A stretch of DNA of 64,000 nucleotides from assembly GCA_018241445.1 (NCBI GenBank), contig JAFEDT010000009.1, positions 101,300 through 165,299 of the forward strand, read 5' to 3'. The position numbers were made by a program, and so were the translations under genes. Of the stretch, positions 7,603-15,673 are shown one piece after another. How positions within the stretch are numbered: position 1 is the first letter of the stretch; each line of letters opens with the position of its first letter. The notes below the pieces were generated by a model. The model was not told the DNA's origin, made no database searches, and was given only the letters and a program-made list of their open reading frames with translations. This stretch comes from Pseudomonadota bacterium (GTDB taxonomy: Bacteria; Pseudomonadota; Gammaproteobacteria; Steroidobacterales; Steroidobacteraceae).

Positions 7603-8337
7603 TCAGGTTCGGTCGTCGTCGTCGGCGTGGGCGTCGATGATCTCGTTCATGTGGGCGTCGTGCGCACTGGAACACACGGCGACCACGACCGCTTCCTCGC
7701 AACCCGCCGCGGCCACGAAGGCGTGGCCCATGCCGCTGTCGATGTATACCGACTGGCCAGGCTCGAGCACCGCGGTGTCGTAGTACTCCGTATGCACCTC
7801 GACGCGGCCTTCCAGCACATAAATCCATTCTTCGCCCGAATGGCGCACCAGCTGACCGAACTCGTCGACCGAGCGCGCGCGGATGCGCGTGACGATCGGG
7901 ATGAAGCGTTTGTGCCGCAGGTCGGTGCACAGGTAGAAGTAATCGTAGTTGCGTGTGTTGACGCGCAACGCGTTCTGCAGGGTGCCGATGCTGCGCCGCG
8001 CGGTGACCGCCGCGGCCTGCCCGTTGGCCGAGCGGTCCGCGAACAGCTCTGACATGGGCAGACCCAGGCGCTCGCTCAGCTGCAGCAGCTTGTCGTAGGT
8101 GAGGGTCAGCAGGTCGTGTTCCACCTTCGACAGCGTCGACAGTGGGATGCCGGTGCGCTCGCTCATCTCCCGCAGCGTCCAGCCCTTGCCGGCGCGCAAG
8201 GCGCGCATCAGCCGGCCCAGTGTCGGACCGCGGCGGGTCCGCGGCAGCGCAGTGCGTGTCGCAGTCGCGTCGCGCCCGTGCGGCGCGGCCGGCCGCGATG
8301 CCGCACGGCCAGGCCGTGCACGGGTCTGCTTTGGTAT
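7603..8337 (-). CDS. XRE-family regulator with C-terminal cupin domain (first of two)
   Basis: The helix-turn-helix (PTLGRLMRALRAGKGWTLRE... IPLSTLSKVEHD) is followed by a cupin domain (SGEEWIYVLEGRVEVHTEYY, YIDSGMGHAFVA). Such proteins regulate amino-acid and peptide catabolism in response to a small ligand bound by the cupin. The start is unclear. The first in-frame ATG (8208) would cut into the first helix, whereas comparison with the paralogue at 16852-17625 predicts ~43 more residues. Just there a GGGAGA ribosome-binding sequence precedes ATA (8337-8335), not a normal start. CTG inside the extension is another option. It lies 16 bases upstream of the dipeptidase and diverges from dgcA. 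Confidence 0.8.
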   Translation of the reverse strand: MPKQTRARPGRAASRPAAPHGRDATATRTALPRTRRGPTLGRLMRALRAGKGWTLREMSERTGIPLSTLSKVEHDLLTLTYDKLLQLSERLGLPMSELFADRSANGQAAAVTARRSIGTLQNALRVNTRNYDYFYLCTDLRHKRFIPIVTRIRARSVDEFGQLVRHSGEEWIYVLEGRVEVHTEYYDTAVLEPGQSVYIDSGMGHAFVAAAGCEEAVVVAVCSSAHDAHMNEIIDAHADDDDRT

Positions 8338-8414
8338 GAGGGTTCTCCCGGCGCCGCTGTGCGCCGCGTTGCCGAGAATAGTATCAAGACAGCGTGGCGG
8401 TGCGCCGCCGCACC

Positions 8415-8443
8415 TTGACATTTGTCCGCCGCGGCCCGCTAAT
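8415..8443 (+). promoter_or_regulatory. Predicted sigma-70 promoter of the dgcA-type gene
   Basis: TTGACA at 8415-8420, then 17 bases, then GCTAAT at 8438-8443, about 70 bases before the ATG at 8512. The palindrome seen at the two related promoters (14511 and 17670) is not present here. Confidence 0.45.
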
Positions 8444-8511
8444 CCGCGCTCGCAAAACAGGCTGGTGAGGGCGGAAGTCTCCGCCGCACTGCAGCCGCGG
8501 AGAAACTCGCG

Positions 8512-9528
8512 ATGTCCCCCGGCTCCCTGAGTCTCGAAGTCACCACGCACGATCTGCCGCTGAAGGCGCCGTTCCGCATCTCCGGCCATACCTGGCACAA
8601 CACACCGGTGGTCGTGGCGACCGTGCGGCGCGGCGGCGCCCTGGGCCGCGGCGAAGCCGCCGGGGTCTACTACACCGGCGATACCGCGGCCGCCGCGGCC
8701 GAGACGCTGCGGCGGCTGGCTGCGCACCTGCCGCCGGGACTGGATCGCGAATCGCTGCAACAGCTGCTGCCGCCCGGCGGCGCACGCAACGCGCTCGACT
8801 GCGCGCTGTGGGAGCTGGAATCCCGCGAGAGCGGCCGCCCGGTGTGGGAGCTGACGGGGCTGGCGGCGCCGCGCAAGCTGCTCACCACGCTGACCCTGCC
8901 CGCCCAGACGCCGCAGGAGATGGCCGCCGGCGCCCGCGGTTACGCGGCCGCGCGCGCGCTGAAGGTCAAACTGACGGGCGACGTCGATGAGGACATCGGG
9001 CGCGTGCGCGCCATCCATGCTGCGCGACCCGAGGTGTGGCTGGGCGTCGATGCGAACCAGGGTTATGAGCCACAGAGCCTGCAGCGGCTGCTGCCGGTGC
9101 TGGTGGAGTGCCGGGTGAAGCTGCTGGAGCAACCCTTCCGCCGCGGCCAGGAAGCGCAGCTCGACGGGCTGAAGCTGCCGCTGCCGGTGGCGGCCGACGA
9201 GAGCTGCCTGGACCTGCGTGAGCTCGAATCCCTCCCCGGGCGTTTCGACGTAGTCAACATCAAGCTCGACAAGTGCGGCGGGCTCACGGAAGGACTGCGG
9301 ATCGCCCGGCGCGCCCAGGTCCTCGGGCTCAAGGTGATGGTGGGCAACATGATCGGCACCAGCGTGTCGGTGGGCCCGGCCTTCGTCCTCGGCCAGTTGT
9401 GCGACATCGTCGACCTCGACGGTCCGATATTCATCGCGCACGATCCTCCGCCGACAGTCAGCTACGAGCATGGCTACCTCAGCTGCCCGCCGGCAGTGTG
9501 GGGCGGAGGTCGGGCCGCGGCCGCCTGA
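8512..9528 (+). CDS. dgcA: Enolase-superfamily epimerase, DgcA-type N-acetyl-D-Glu racemase / dipeptide epimerase
   Basis: 338 residues of the muconate-lactonizing subgroup of the enolase superfamily. Visible catalytic features are the KxK motif (ALKVKLTGD), the three metal ligands in GVDANQ, LLEQPF and AADES, and the opposite-face lysine in NIKLDKCGG. Relatives are L-Ala-D/L-Glu epimerases of murein recycling or DgcA, which racemises N-acetyl-D-glutamate in the DgcN-DgcA route of D-glutamate use. A DUF1611/DgcN gene lies 5 kb away in the same locus, so DgcA is favoured, but sequence alone does not separate the two. The gene faces the permease gene and overlaps its 3' end by 50 bases. Confidence 0.82.
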   Translation: MSPGSLSLEVTTHDLPLKAPFRISGHTWHNTPVVVATVRRGGALGRGEAAGVYYTGDTAAAAAETLRRLAAHLPPGLDRESLQQLLPPGGARNALDCALWELESRESGRPVWELTGLAAPRKLLTTLTLPAQTPQEMAAGARGYAAARALKVKLTGDVDEDIGRVRAIHAARPEVWLGVDANQGYEPQSLQRLLPVLVECRVKLLEQPFRRGQEAQLDGLKLPLPVAADESCLDLRELESLPGRFDVVNIKLDKCGGLTEGLRIARRAQVLGLKVMVGNMIGTSVSVGPAFVLGQLCDIVDLDGPIFIAHDPPPTVSYEHGYLSCPPAVWGGGRAAAA

Positions 9529-10597
9529 TCCTGCACAGCCCCCGGGTCAGCAGCGGAACCACGAAGACCAGGATGATGGCGTAGGACAACAGCCGGTAGC
9601 CGCGCGCGATGAGCGCGATCAGCCCGAAACGGCTGGCGACGAAGATCGCGATGACCAGCAGCGCCGCGGACGTCAGGAAGCGCGCCAGGCGCGGCAGATC
9701 GTGGCCGCGCGCCCGCAGGGCTGCGGCGAGTCGCTGGTTCACGGCATGCACCGCGCCGGTGCCGCTCTCCAGCAGTGCCGCGAAGATCATGAGCTGGAAC
9801 AACAGGTGGAATACGGGCACGCCGAGCCTGGCGAGCATGTATTCCGAGGGCAGCGCCACGGCGCCGATGGCGGGGTACCAGGCCATCATGCACACGAAGA
9901 ACAGCAGCGCCGGCAGCATGCCGAGCAGTCCCGCCAATGCGCCGGCGATGACGGCATCGCGCGGGCCGGTCAGGTGGCGCAGCACCGGCAGGATGGCGAC
10001 GGCGGCGATCACGTTGTAGCCGGCGTAGGTCAGGCCACCGGCGACCCAGCCCACCGGGTGCTGCGGCGCCGCGAAGGCAGCGGCAACCTGCGGGCCGGTG
10101 CGCCACAGCGACAGCGCGGCGAACAGCGCGTAGACGCCGTACAAAAAGTACGTCACCCACTTGAAGAGACGCTCGACTGAAGTATTGCCGAACGCAGCGA
10201 TGAGCGCGATGCCGCTCACCAGCAGCAGGGTGCCGACGATGGTGGGCCAGCCAAACAGCGCGTGCCCGATCTCCCCGGCGGCGGCGCCGAACACCGACAG
10301 CATTATCAGCACCAGGGCGGCGTACACCAGGTCGAACAGCCCGTTGGCCGGCCCCAGCAGCGCGCGAAAGAACGCGCCGTAGTCGCAGGCGCGCATGAGC
10401 TGCGCGAACAGGAAGGTCACGATGCAGATCGCGCTCCAGCACAGCATGCCAAGCAGCATGCCCAGCACGCCGCCCAGCGGGCCGCTGGGGGCGAAGAACT
10501 CGGCGAGCTCGCGGCCGGTGGCGTAACCACCGCCGATGACGAAGGCCTTGAAGGCAAACCCCGGCAGCAGGAAGCGGTTGAAGCGCGAGGGCGTCAT
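9479..10597 (-). CDS. YkvI-type membrane permease, probable amino-acid transporter
   Basis: 372 residues with about ten hydrophobic helices, opening with MTPSRFNRFLLPGFAFKAF and the typical VIGGGYATGRELAEFF loop of the YkvI family, which is related to LeuT-fold amino-acid transporters. A longer in-frame extension upstream is rejected because it overlaps the D-aminoacylase gene and reads as non-coding. Position between a D-aminoacylase and a racemase suggests inner-membrane uptake of amino acids or small peptides, which is inference. The upstream deacylase gene ends 46 bases before its start, so they are probably one operon. Confidence 0.82.
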   Translation of the reverse strand: MTPSRFNRFLLPGFAFKAFVIGGGYATGRELAEFFAPSGPLGGVLGMLLGMLCWSAICIVTFLFAQLMRACDYGAFFRALLGPANGLFDLVYAALVLIMLSVFGAAAGEIGHALFGWPTIVGTLLLVSGIALIAAFGNTSVERLFKWVTYFLYGVYALFAALSLWRTGPQVAAAFAAPQHPVGWVAGGLTYAGYNVIAAVAILPVLRHLTGPRDAVIAGALAGLLGMLPALLFFVCMMAWYPAIGAVALPSEYMLARLGVPVFHLLFQLMIFAALLESGTGAVHAVNQRLAAALRARGHDLPRLARFLTSAALLVIAIFVASRFGLIALIARGYRLLSYAIILVFVVPLLTRGLCRIRRPRPDLRPTLPAGS

Positions 10598-10643
10598 GCT
10601 CACGGCGCAATCAGCCCGCGGCAGTGCGGCCGTGCCGTGATTT

Positions 10644-12401
10644 TCAAGGGTGCCAGGTCCAGTCGCGGCTGGAATTGCGGCAGCCGCCCCCGGGCGCGCC
10701 CGTCCACGCTCGCCCGTGCACCACGCGCCCGCTCCACTGGCGCGTCGCCACACCATCCTTGAGTGCGAGCGTGCCGTTCACCCAGACATTCCGCACGCCG
10801 GTGGCGAGCTGGTGCGGCTTGTCGTAGGTGGCGTGGTCCTGCACGGTGCGCGGATCGAACAGCACCACGTCGGCGAAGTAGCCGGCACGCAGGCGGCCGC
10901 GGTCGCGCAGCGACAGGTTGTCGGCCGGCAGCGCACTGAGCTTGCGCACCGCCTCCTGCAGAGTGATCGTCCGCTCGTCACGCACGTAGTGGGCGAGCAG
11001 GCGCGCGAAGTTGCCGTAGGCGCGCGGATGTTCGGATGACAACAGGAACACCCCTTGCGGCGCCGGCGCGTCGGCGTCGGAGCCGAAGCTCACCCACGGC
11101 AGGGCGACCTGGCGCCTGATGTTGTCTTCGCTCATCAGGAAGTAGGCCACACCGATCCGGGTCCCATCCTCCACCACCAGGTCCATGGCGGTGTCCTCCG
11201 GGGACTGACGGCGCAGGCGGGCAATCTCGGCCAGCGTCCTGCCGGTGTAGCGCTTCAACGCCGGGTTCTTGAACTGCAGCATCAGCATCCGCTGCGGGCC
11301 CGCCGCGTTGTACAGGTTTTCCCACGCGGTGGCGGGCTGTTTCATCTCGGCGGCGACCCGGGCGCGGATGGCGGGATCCTTGAGCCGCGCGATCCACTTG
11401 TCGAGGCCGCCCTCCTGGACCCAGCTGGGCATCGAGGCGTCCAGCCCGGTGGCGCCGGCCGTGTACAGGTACATGTTCGCCGTGATCCGCGTGCCGGCGG
11501 CACGGGCGGCATCCACGGTGCGCACCACTTCGTCGAGCTTGCCCCAGTTGGACCGGCCGGCTGCCTTGAGGTGATAGATCTCGGCCGGCGCCCCGGATTC
11601 ACGCGCAATCTGAATGGTCTCGTTGACCGCCTCGATCAGCCGGTCGCCCTCGCTGCGCATGTGCGCGCTGTAGATGCCGCCGCAGCGCGCCGACTCTTGC
11701 GCCAGCGCCACCAGCTCCGTCGTCTTTGCATAGACCGCGGGGTTGTAGATGAGCGCCGTCGTCACCCCGAGCGCGCCTTCCTCCATGGCCTGGTGTACCA
11801 GCTGGCGCATGCGCGCGAGCTGCGCGGCGTCAGGCTGGACGTCGTCCTCTCCCAGCACGTACTGGCGGATGGTGCCGGCGCCCACGAAAGAGGCGATGTT
11901 GGGTGCGATGCCGCGATGCTCGAGCCCGGTGAGATATTCGCCCAGCGTGTTCCAGTCGACGTCGTAGTGGACGTCAGCCTGGGCCTGCCGGAGTTCGGCC
12001 TTCATGCGCTCATTGAGAGGCCCCATCGAAATCTCGCCCATGACCTCGAGCGTCACCCCCTGGCGCAGGTCGCTCAGGGCGCGGCCGTCGACAATCAGGG
12101 ATTCCTCGGGGTGCGCCAGCATGTTGACGAAGCCGGGCGCCAGCGCACGGCCGTGGGCATCGATCTCGGTGCGAGCGTGCCCGTCGGCGTGGGGCCCGAC
12201 GTAGCTGATCCGGTCACCGTCCATGGCCAGCTCGCCGGCAAAGGGCTCACCCCCCGAACCGTCAACAATGAGGGCATTGCGGATGATGGTGTCGTGCTGC
12301 GCGGGCGCAGCCGGCTCACAGAACGCGGCGAGCGGCGCTAGGAGCAGCGCCCCGATGGCGCCAGCGATGCAGGGCCGGAGGCGGCGCGGGGTGTACTTCA
12401 T
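10644..12401 (-). CDS. N-acyl-D-amino-acid deacylase-like amidohydrolase, exported, atypical metal site
   Basis: 585 residues with a signal peptide (IAGAIGALLLAPLAAFCEPA). It has the TIM-barrel amidohydrolase body of D-aminoacylases: ALIVDGSGGEPFAGELAMDG at 43-62, YSAHMRSEGD, YHLKAAGRSNWGK, FGSDADAPAP and a C-terminal GYFADVVLFDP. Members hydrolyse N-acyl-D-amino acids. Unusually, the first metal motif PGFxDxHTH reads PGFVNMLAH, so the first His is Leu95, and the GNCG loop that carries the metal-binding Cys reads GEIS. This puts it in a divergent subgroup whose substrate may differ. Flanked by the permease and a serine hydrolase, all leftward. Confidence 0.82.
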   Translation of the reverse strand: MKYTPRRLRPCIAGAIGALLLAPLAAFCEPAAPAQHDTIIRNALIVDGSGGEPFAGELAMDGDRISYVGPHADGHARTEIDAHGRALAPGFVNMLAHPEESLIVDGRALSDLRQGVTLEVMGEISMGPLNERMKAELRQAQADVHYDVDWNTLGEYLTGLEHRGIAPNIASFVGAGTIRQYVLGEDDVQPDAAQLARMRQLVHQAMEEGALGVTTALIYNPAVYAKTTELVALAQESARCGGIYSAHMRSEGDRLIEAVNETIQIARESGAPAEIYHLKAAGRSNWGKLDEVVRTVDAARAAGTRITANMYLYTAGATGLDASMPSWVQEGGLDKWIARLKDPAIRARVAAEMKQPATAWENLYNAAGPQRMLMLQFKNPALKRYTGRTLAEIARLRRQSPEDTAMDLVVEDGTRIGVAYFLMSEDNIRRQVALPWVSFGSDADAPAPQGVFLLSSEHPRAYGNFARLLAHYVRDERTITLQEAVRKLSALPADNLSLRDRGRLRAGYFADVVLFDPRTVQDHATYDKPHQLATGVRNVWVNGTLALKDGVATRQWSGRVVHGRAWTGAPGGGCRNSSRDWTWHP

Positions 12402-12475
12402 GGATCGAGAAGCTCCTGGAGAATGACAGCCGGCACCGAAGGCGCCGTGAGGCCGCCCCGGGTACCCGCGGTCTT

Positions 12476-14497
12476 TCAGTAACGGGTCATGAACGACATC
12501 AGGTGATGGCTCCAGGCCACCTGCAGCAGCAGCAGCGCCGAGAGCGCCAGCAGCAGCGACCACAGCCGCGCCGTCCACGGCCGCTCCGCGGTCCAGGTGG
12601 CGTACGTGCTCCACAGCATCAGCGCCGTGCCGCCAACGTAGACAATCACGGACAGCAGGTACATCAGCCACAGCACCGGATCCAGGCCCGAGGAAAAGAC
12701 GTTGAGCGAGGTAATCCCTGCCACGACGAGCCCGGTCCAGGCCGCCGACATCAGCGCCAGTGCGGTTGCGGCAATGCGCCCGTAACGGCGTGCCCTCGCC
12801 GCCCGCGGCGGCAGTGCCGCCGGCACCCGCAGCCGGCGCCGCACCAGCACCGCAATCGGCCACAGCAGCGCCGTCAGCAGGCAGGCGGCCAGCGCGACGA
12901 TCGCGGCAGGGCGCTGCCACGCGGGCGACAGCGACCAGGGGAAGGGCTCGAAGACCATGAAGGGCGAGACCTCATCCACGCTCAGGCGCGCCACCTTACC
13001 GTCGACGACCTGCGCCGCGAGGCGCCAGTTGCTGTTGACGTCCCGCCACACGAATGGCGCCACTTCACGGTACTTGCGCAGCTGGGTGTTGCGGTCGTGG
13101 ATCAGCGAAAAGGTGAGCAGCCCGTCCTTGTCGACCTGCACCCGGTCCGGCGCGATCAGCGCCAGGATGCGCAGGAAGGAGCGGTCCGGGCGGCGCGAAT
13201 CGTCGTAGTAGCCGGCGATCAGCCGCGCGTGCTGCGCGGCTACCTGCGGCGTGACGGTTGAGGCCGCCGGCTGCGGCCCCGGAAAGTAGCGCGCGACGAA
13301 GTAGTCGAACAGGGCCTGGCGCGCGACATGCGAGCCGCCCTCGCGGCCGGCGCTGTTGAAGGACACAAACAGGCCCACGTGATCGTCCGGGAACAGGTGC
13401 AGGTAGCTGTGCATGTACTCCGTGTCGCCGCCGTGGCTGATGACGCGGTGGCCGTTGTAGTTCTGCTCGTAGAAGCCGAGCATCATGCGATTCAGCGGCG
13501 CAATCATGTTGGTGGGCGTGTCGTGCATCATCTGCGCCATGGCCTGCGGCAGGATGCGCCGGCCGTGGTACTCGCCGTCCTGCAGGTGGGCGATCATGAA
13601 GCGCGCCATGTCCTCGCCGCTCGCGGCCAGGCTGCCCGCGGGTGCGGCGTTGACCAGCTCGTACGCCTGCGCCGGCCCGGAAGCCACCTGGTAGCCCCTG
13701 GACATGTCGGCCGCGAACTGCTGCGGCAGTGGCTGCTGGAAGGTGGAATGCTGCATGTCCAGCGGCCTGAGGATGTGCTCATCGATGTAGTCGGCGAATT
13801 TCTCGCCCGAGACGCGCTGCACGATGTAGCCGGCGAGCGCGGTAGCGTAGTTGGAATACGCCGGCGTGGAGCCCGCCCGGTAGATGCGCGTCGGGATGAA
13901 GTTGGCCACGTAGTCGCGCAGCGGCAGGAGCGACTTCGGGTCGGTGGCGATCAGGTCCTTCACCTGCTCCTCGAAGCCGGCGGTGTGGGTCATGATGTTC
14001 CGCAGGGTGATCGGCCCGTCGGCGCGCTGCGGCAGCCTGAAGTCCAGGTAGGTGGCGACGTCCTTGTCCAGGTCCAGCTTGCCCTCGCCCACCAGCTGCA
14101 TGACCGCGGTCCAGGTGAACAGCTTCGACACCGAGCCGGGCCGGAACATGGTGGTGGCGGGATCCACGGGCTTGCGGGCGGCAACGTCCGCGTAACCGTA
14201 GCCCTTGGCGAAGAGGATCTCGCCATCCTTCACCACTGCGATGACGCCCCCGGCGATATCCCCGGTCTGCAGCGCCAGCGGCATGAAACCGTCGATGAAT
14301 GCCTCGAGGTCGGCACGGTCCATCACGTGCCCTGCGTTGCCGCCGGAGGTGGCCGGCGCTGGGGCAGCCGGCGCGCCCGCCGCTGCGGCACCCGGGGCGG
14401 TGCTCGATGAAGCGGCGCTCACCGGAGCGGCGACGCAGGCCAGCGAGACGATTGTTAGCAGGGACAGGAACGGGGCGCGGGCGGATGTGCTTCCCAT
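12476..14497 (-). CDS. Exported class C beta-lactamase-fold serine hydrolase with C-terminal membrane domain
   Basis: 673 residues: signal peptide to about residue 28, a low-complexity Ala/Pro/Ser linker to ~57, then a serine-hydrolase domain. The domain has S122-V-S-K125, YSN (PAYSNYATALAGYI) and HGG (SHGGDTEYMHS). Residues ~500-673 contain about four membrane helices, so the catalytic domain is probably displayed in the periplasm. Relatives are D-aminopeptidases, DD-peptidases and esterases; a role in cleaving D-amino-acid peptides is inferred from context. ATG at 14497 follows an AGAAGG site and was preferred to an upstream ATG lying in promoter sequence. Confidence 0.85.
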   Translation of the reverse strand: MGSTSARAPFLSLLTIVSLACVAAPVSAASSSTAPGAAAAGAPAAPAPATSGGNAGHVMDRADLEAFIDGFMPLALQTGDIAGGVIAVVKDGEILFAKGYGYADVAARKPVDPATTMFRPGSVSKLFTWTAVMQLVGEGKLDLDKDVATYLDFRLPQRADGPITLRNIMTHTAGFEEQVKDLIATDPKSLLPLRDYVANFIPTRIYRAGSTPAYSNYATALAGYIVQRVSGEKFADYIDEHILRPLDMQHSTFQQPLPQQFAADMSRGYQVASGPAQAYELVNAAPAGSLAASGEDMARFMIAHLQDGEYHGRRILPQAMAQMMHDTPTNMIAPLNRMMLGFYEQNYNGHRVISHGGDTEYMHSYLHLFPDDHVGLFVSFNSAGREGGSHVARQALFDYFVARYFPGPQPAASTVTPQVAAQHARLIAGYYDDSRRPDRSFLRILALIAPDRVQVDKDGLLTFSLIHDRNTQLRKYREVAPFVWRDVNSNWRLAAQVVDGKVARLSVDEVSPFMVFEPFPWSLSPAWQRPAAIVALAACLLTALLWPIAVLVRRRLRVPAALPPRAARARRYGRIAATALALMSAAWTGLVVAGITSLNVFSSGLDPVLWLMYLLSVIVYVGGTALMLWSTYATWTAERPWTARLWSLLLALSALLLLQVAWSHHLMSFMTRY

Positions 14498-14510
14498 GGG
14501 CCTTCTCTCG

Positions 14511-14538
14511 TTGACAGTTCCGTTTCCGCAACTATACT
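14511..14538 (+). promoter_or_regulatory. Promoter with built-in palindromic operator, dgcN operon
   Basis: TTGACA (14511-14516), a 16-base spacer and TATACT (14533-14538) form a strong sigma-70-like promoter for the operon starting at 14606. The spacer and its edges hold AGTTCCGTTTCCGCAACT (14516-14533), an imperfect palindrome of AGTTSCG-N4-CGSAACT type. The same arrangement, with the same spacing and 25 of 28 positions identical, occurs at 17670-17697. A repressor bound here would cover the polymerase site. The two XRE-cupin proteins of the locus are the obvious candidates. Confidence 0.75.
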
Positions 14539-14573
14539 GCATTTAAGCAACTTTTCTACCCGTTACGAAAAGA

Positions 14574-14609
14574 ATGGCGGTCGCGGCGCCCCCGGTCACC
14601 TCAAGATGA
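14574..14609 (+). CDS. Possible 11-codon leader ORF overlapping dgcN start
   Basis: ATG at 14574 opens MAVAAPPVTSR and stops at TGA 14607-14609, overlapping the dgcN start by ATGA. The ribosome-binding site before it (AAAAGA) is weak. It could couple translation into dgcN, which itself lacks a clear Shine-Dalgarno sequence, or may be chance. Confidence 0.25.
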   Translation: MAVAAPPVTSR

Positions 14610-15673
14610 ATGCCAGCCTGCAGCGTATCCAGACCCCGTTCGTCGTCTTCCTGGGCGACGGCGTCGATGAAATCTTCGCGAAAACGGCTCTCGGCCTGGT
14701 GCAGTGGCGAGGCGCGGACTGCGTCGGCCAGATCCGGCTGCCGGGCTGCAGGGTGGACACCGGGGTTCCCGACCTCGACGTGCACGCCGCGCGCGCCGCC
14801 GGCGCCCGCTCGCTGATCGTCGGCTCCGCCACGGTCGGCGGACGCCTTCCGGAAAACTGGGTCGCAACAGTCTGCGCCGCCGCGGCCGCGGGGCTGGACA
14901 TCGTCGCGGGACTGCATGTGCGCCTCGAGGACCTGCCGGGCGTGGCGGATGCTGCGCGGCGCGGCGGGTCACGCCTGCTGAACATCCGTGTGCCGCCCAC
15001 TGGCCTTCCGGTTGGCAGCGGCCGCAAGCGCAGCGGGCGGCGCCTGCTGACGCTCGGCACCGACTGCGCCTGCGGCAAGAAATACACCGCGCTGGCGCTG
15101 GACCGCGACTTGAGGAAGCGCGGCGTGGACAGCAGCTTCCGCGCCACCGGCCAGACCGGGATCATGATCGCCGGCGAGGGCATGCCGCTCGATGCCGTGG
15201 TGGCGGACTTCCTGACCGGCGCCGCCGAGGTGCTCTCACCGGATGCCGACCCCGATCATTGGGATGTCATCGAGGGCCAGGGCGCGCTGTTTCATCCGGG
15301 CTACCTGCAGGTCACGATCGGCCTGCTGATCGGGTCGCAGCCCGATGCCTTCATCGTCTGCCACGATCCGCGGCGCACCGTCATCGAAGGGTGGGAGAAC
15401 TTCCCGCTGCCGACGCCGTCCGCGGTCATCGAGCGGGCAATCGCGCTCGGCAGGCTGACCAACCCGCAGATCCGCTGTGTCGGCATCGCCCTCAACACTT
15501 CGAAGGTCGATCCCGCCGAGCGGGCGCGCCTGCTCGCCAGCTACGCGCGCGAGACCGGCCTGCCCTGCGTCGATCCGATCGTCACCGGCACCGATGCGAT
15601 CGTGAACCGGCTGCTGGAAGAGTTTCCGCAATCGCAGCGCGAGCGCCCGCAGCACAGGAGGGCCCATGAGTGA
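14606..15673 (+). CDS. dgcN: DUF1611 protein, DgcN-type D-glutamate N-acetyltransferase
   Basis: 355 residues of the DUF1611 family. The N-terminal domain includes SATVGGRLP. The P-loop-like LTLGTDCACGKKYTALALD lies near residues 148-166, followed by FRATGQTGIMIAGEG, DVIEGQGALFHPGY and CHDPRR, all typical. As I recall it, family member DgcN acetylates D-glutamate, and DgcA then racemises N-acetyl-D-glutamate to the L form. Both are encoded in this locus. The stop overlaps the next start by 8 bases (ATGAGTGA), so the serine hydrolase is translationally coupled. Expression is from the palindrome-containing promoter at 14511. Confidence 0.85.
   Translation: MNASLQRIQTPFVVFLGDGVDEIFAKTALGLVQWRGADCVGQIRLPGCRVDTGVPDLDVHAARAAGARSLIVGSATVGGRLPENWVATVCAAAAAGLDIVAGLHVRLEDLPGVADAARRGGSRLLNIRVPPTGLPVGSGRKRSGRRLLTLGTDCACGKKYTALALDRDLRKRGVDSSFRATGQTGIMIAGEGMPLDAVVADFLTGAAEVLSPDADPDHWDVIEGQGALFHPGYLQVTIGLLIGSQPDAFIVCHDPRRTVIEGWENFPLPTPSAVIERAIALGRLTNPQIRCVGIALNTSKVDPAERARLLASYARETGLPCVDPIVTGTDAIVNRLLEEFPQSQRERPQHRRAHE

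Noticed and set aside
10644..12920. Longer D-aminoacylase frame starting near 12920
   Set aside because: The extension overlaps the serine hydrolase gene in another frame; the signal peptide begins at the ATG at 12401.
12476..14542. Upstream ATG (14542) for the first serine hydrolase
   Set aside because: Those codons lie in the divergent promoter region; ATG 14497 has a ribosome-binding site followed directly by a signal peptide.
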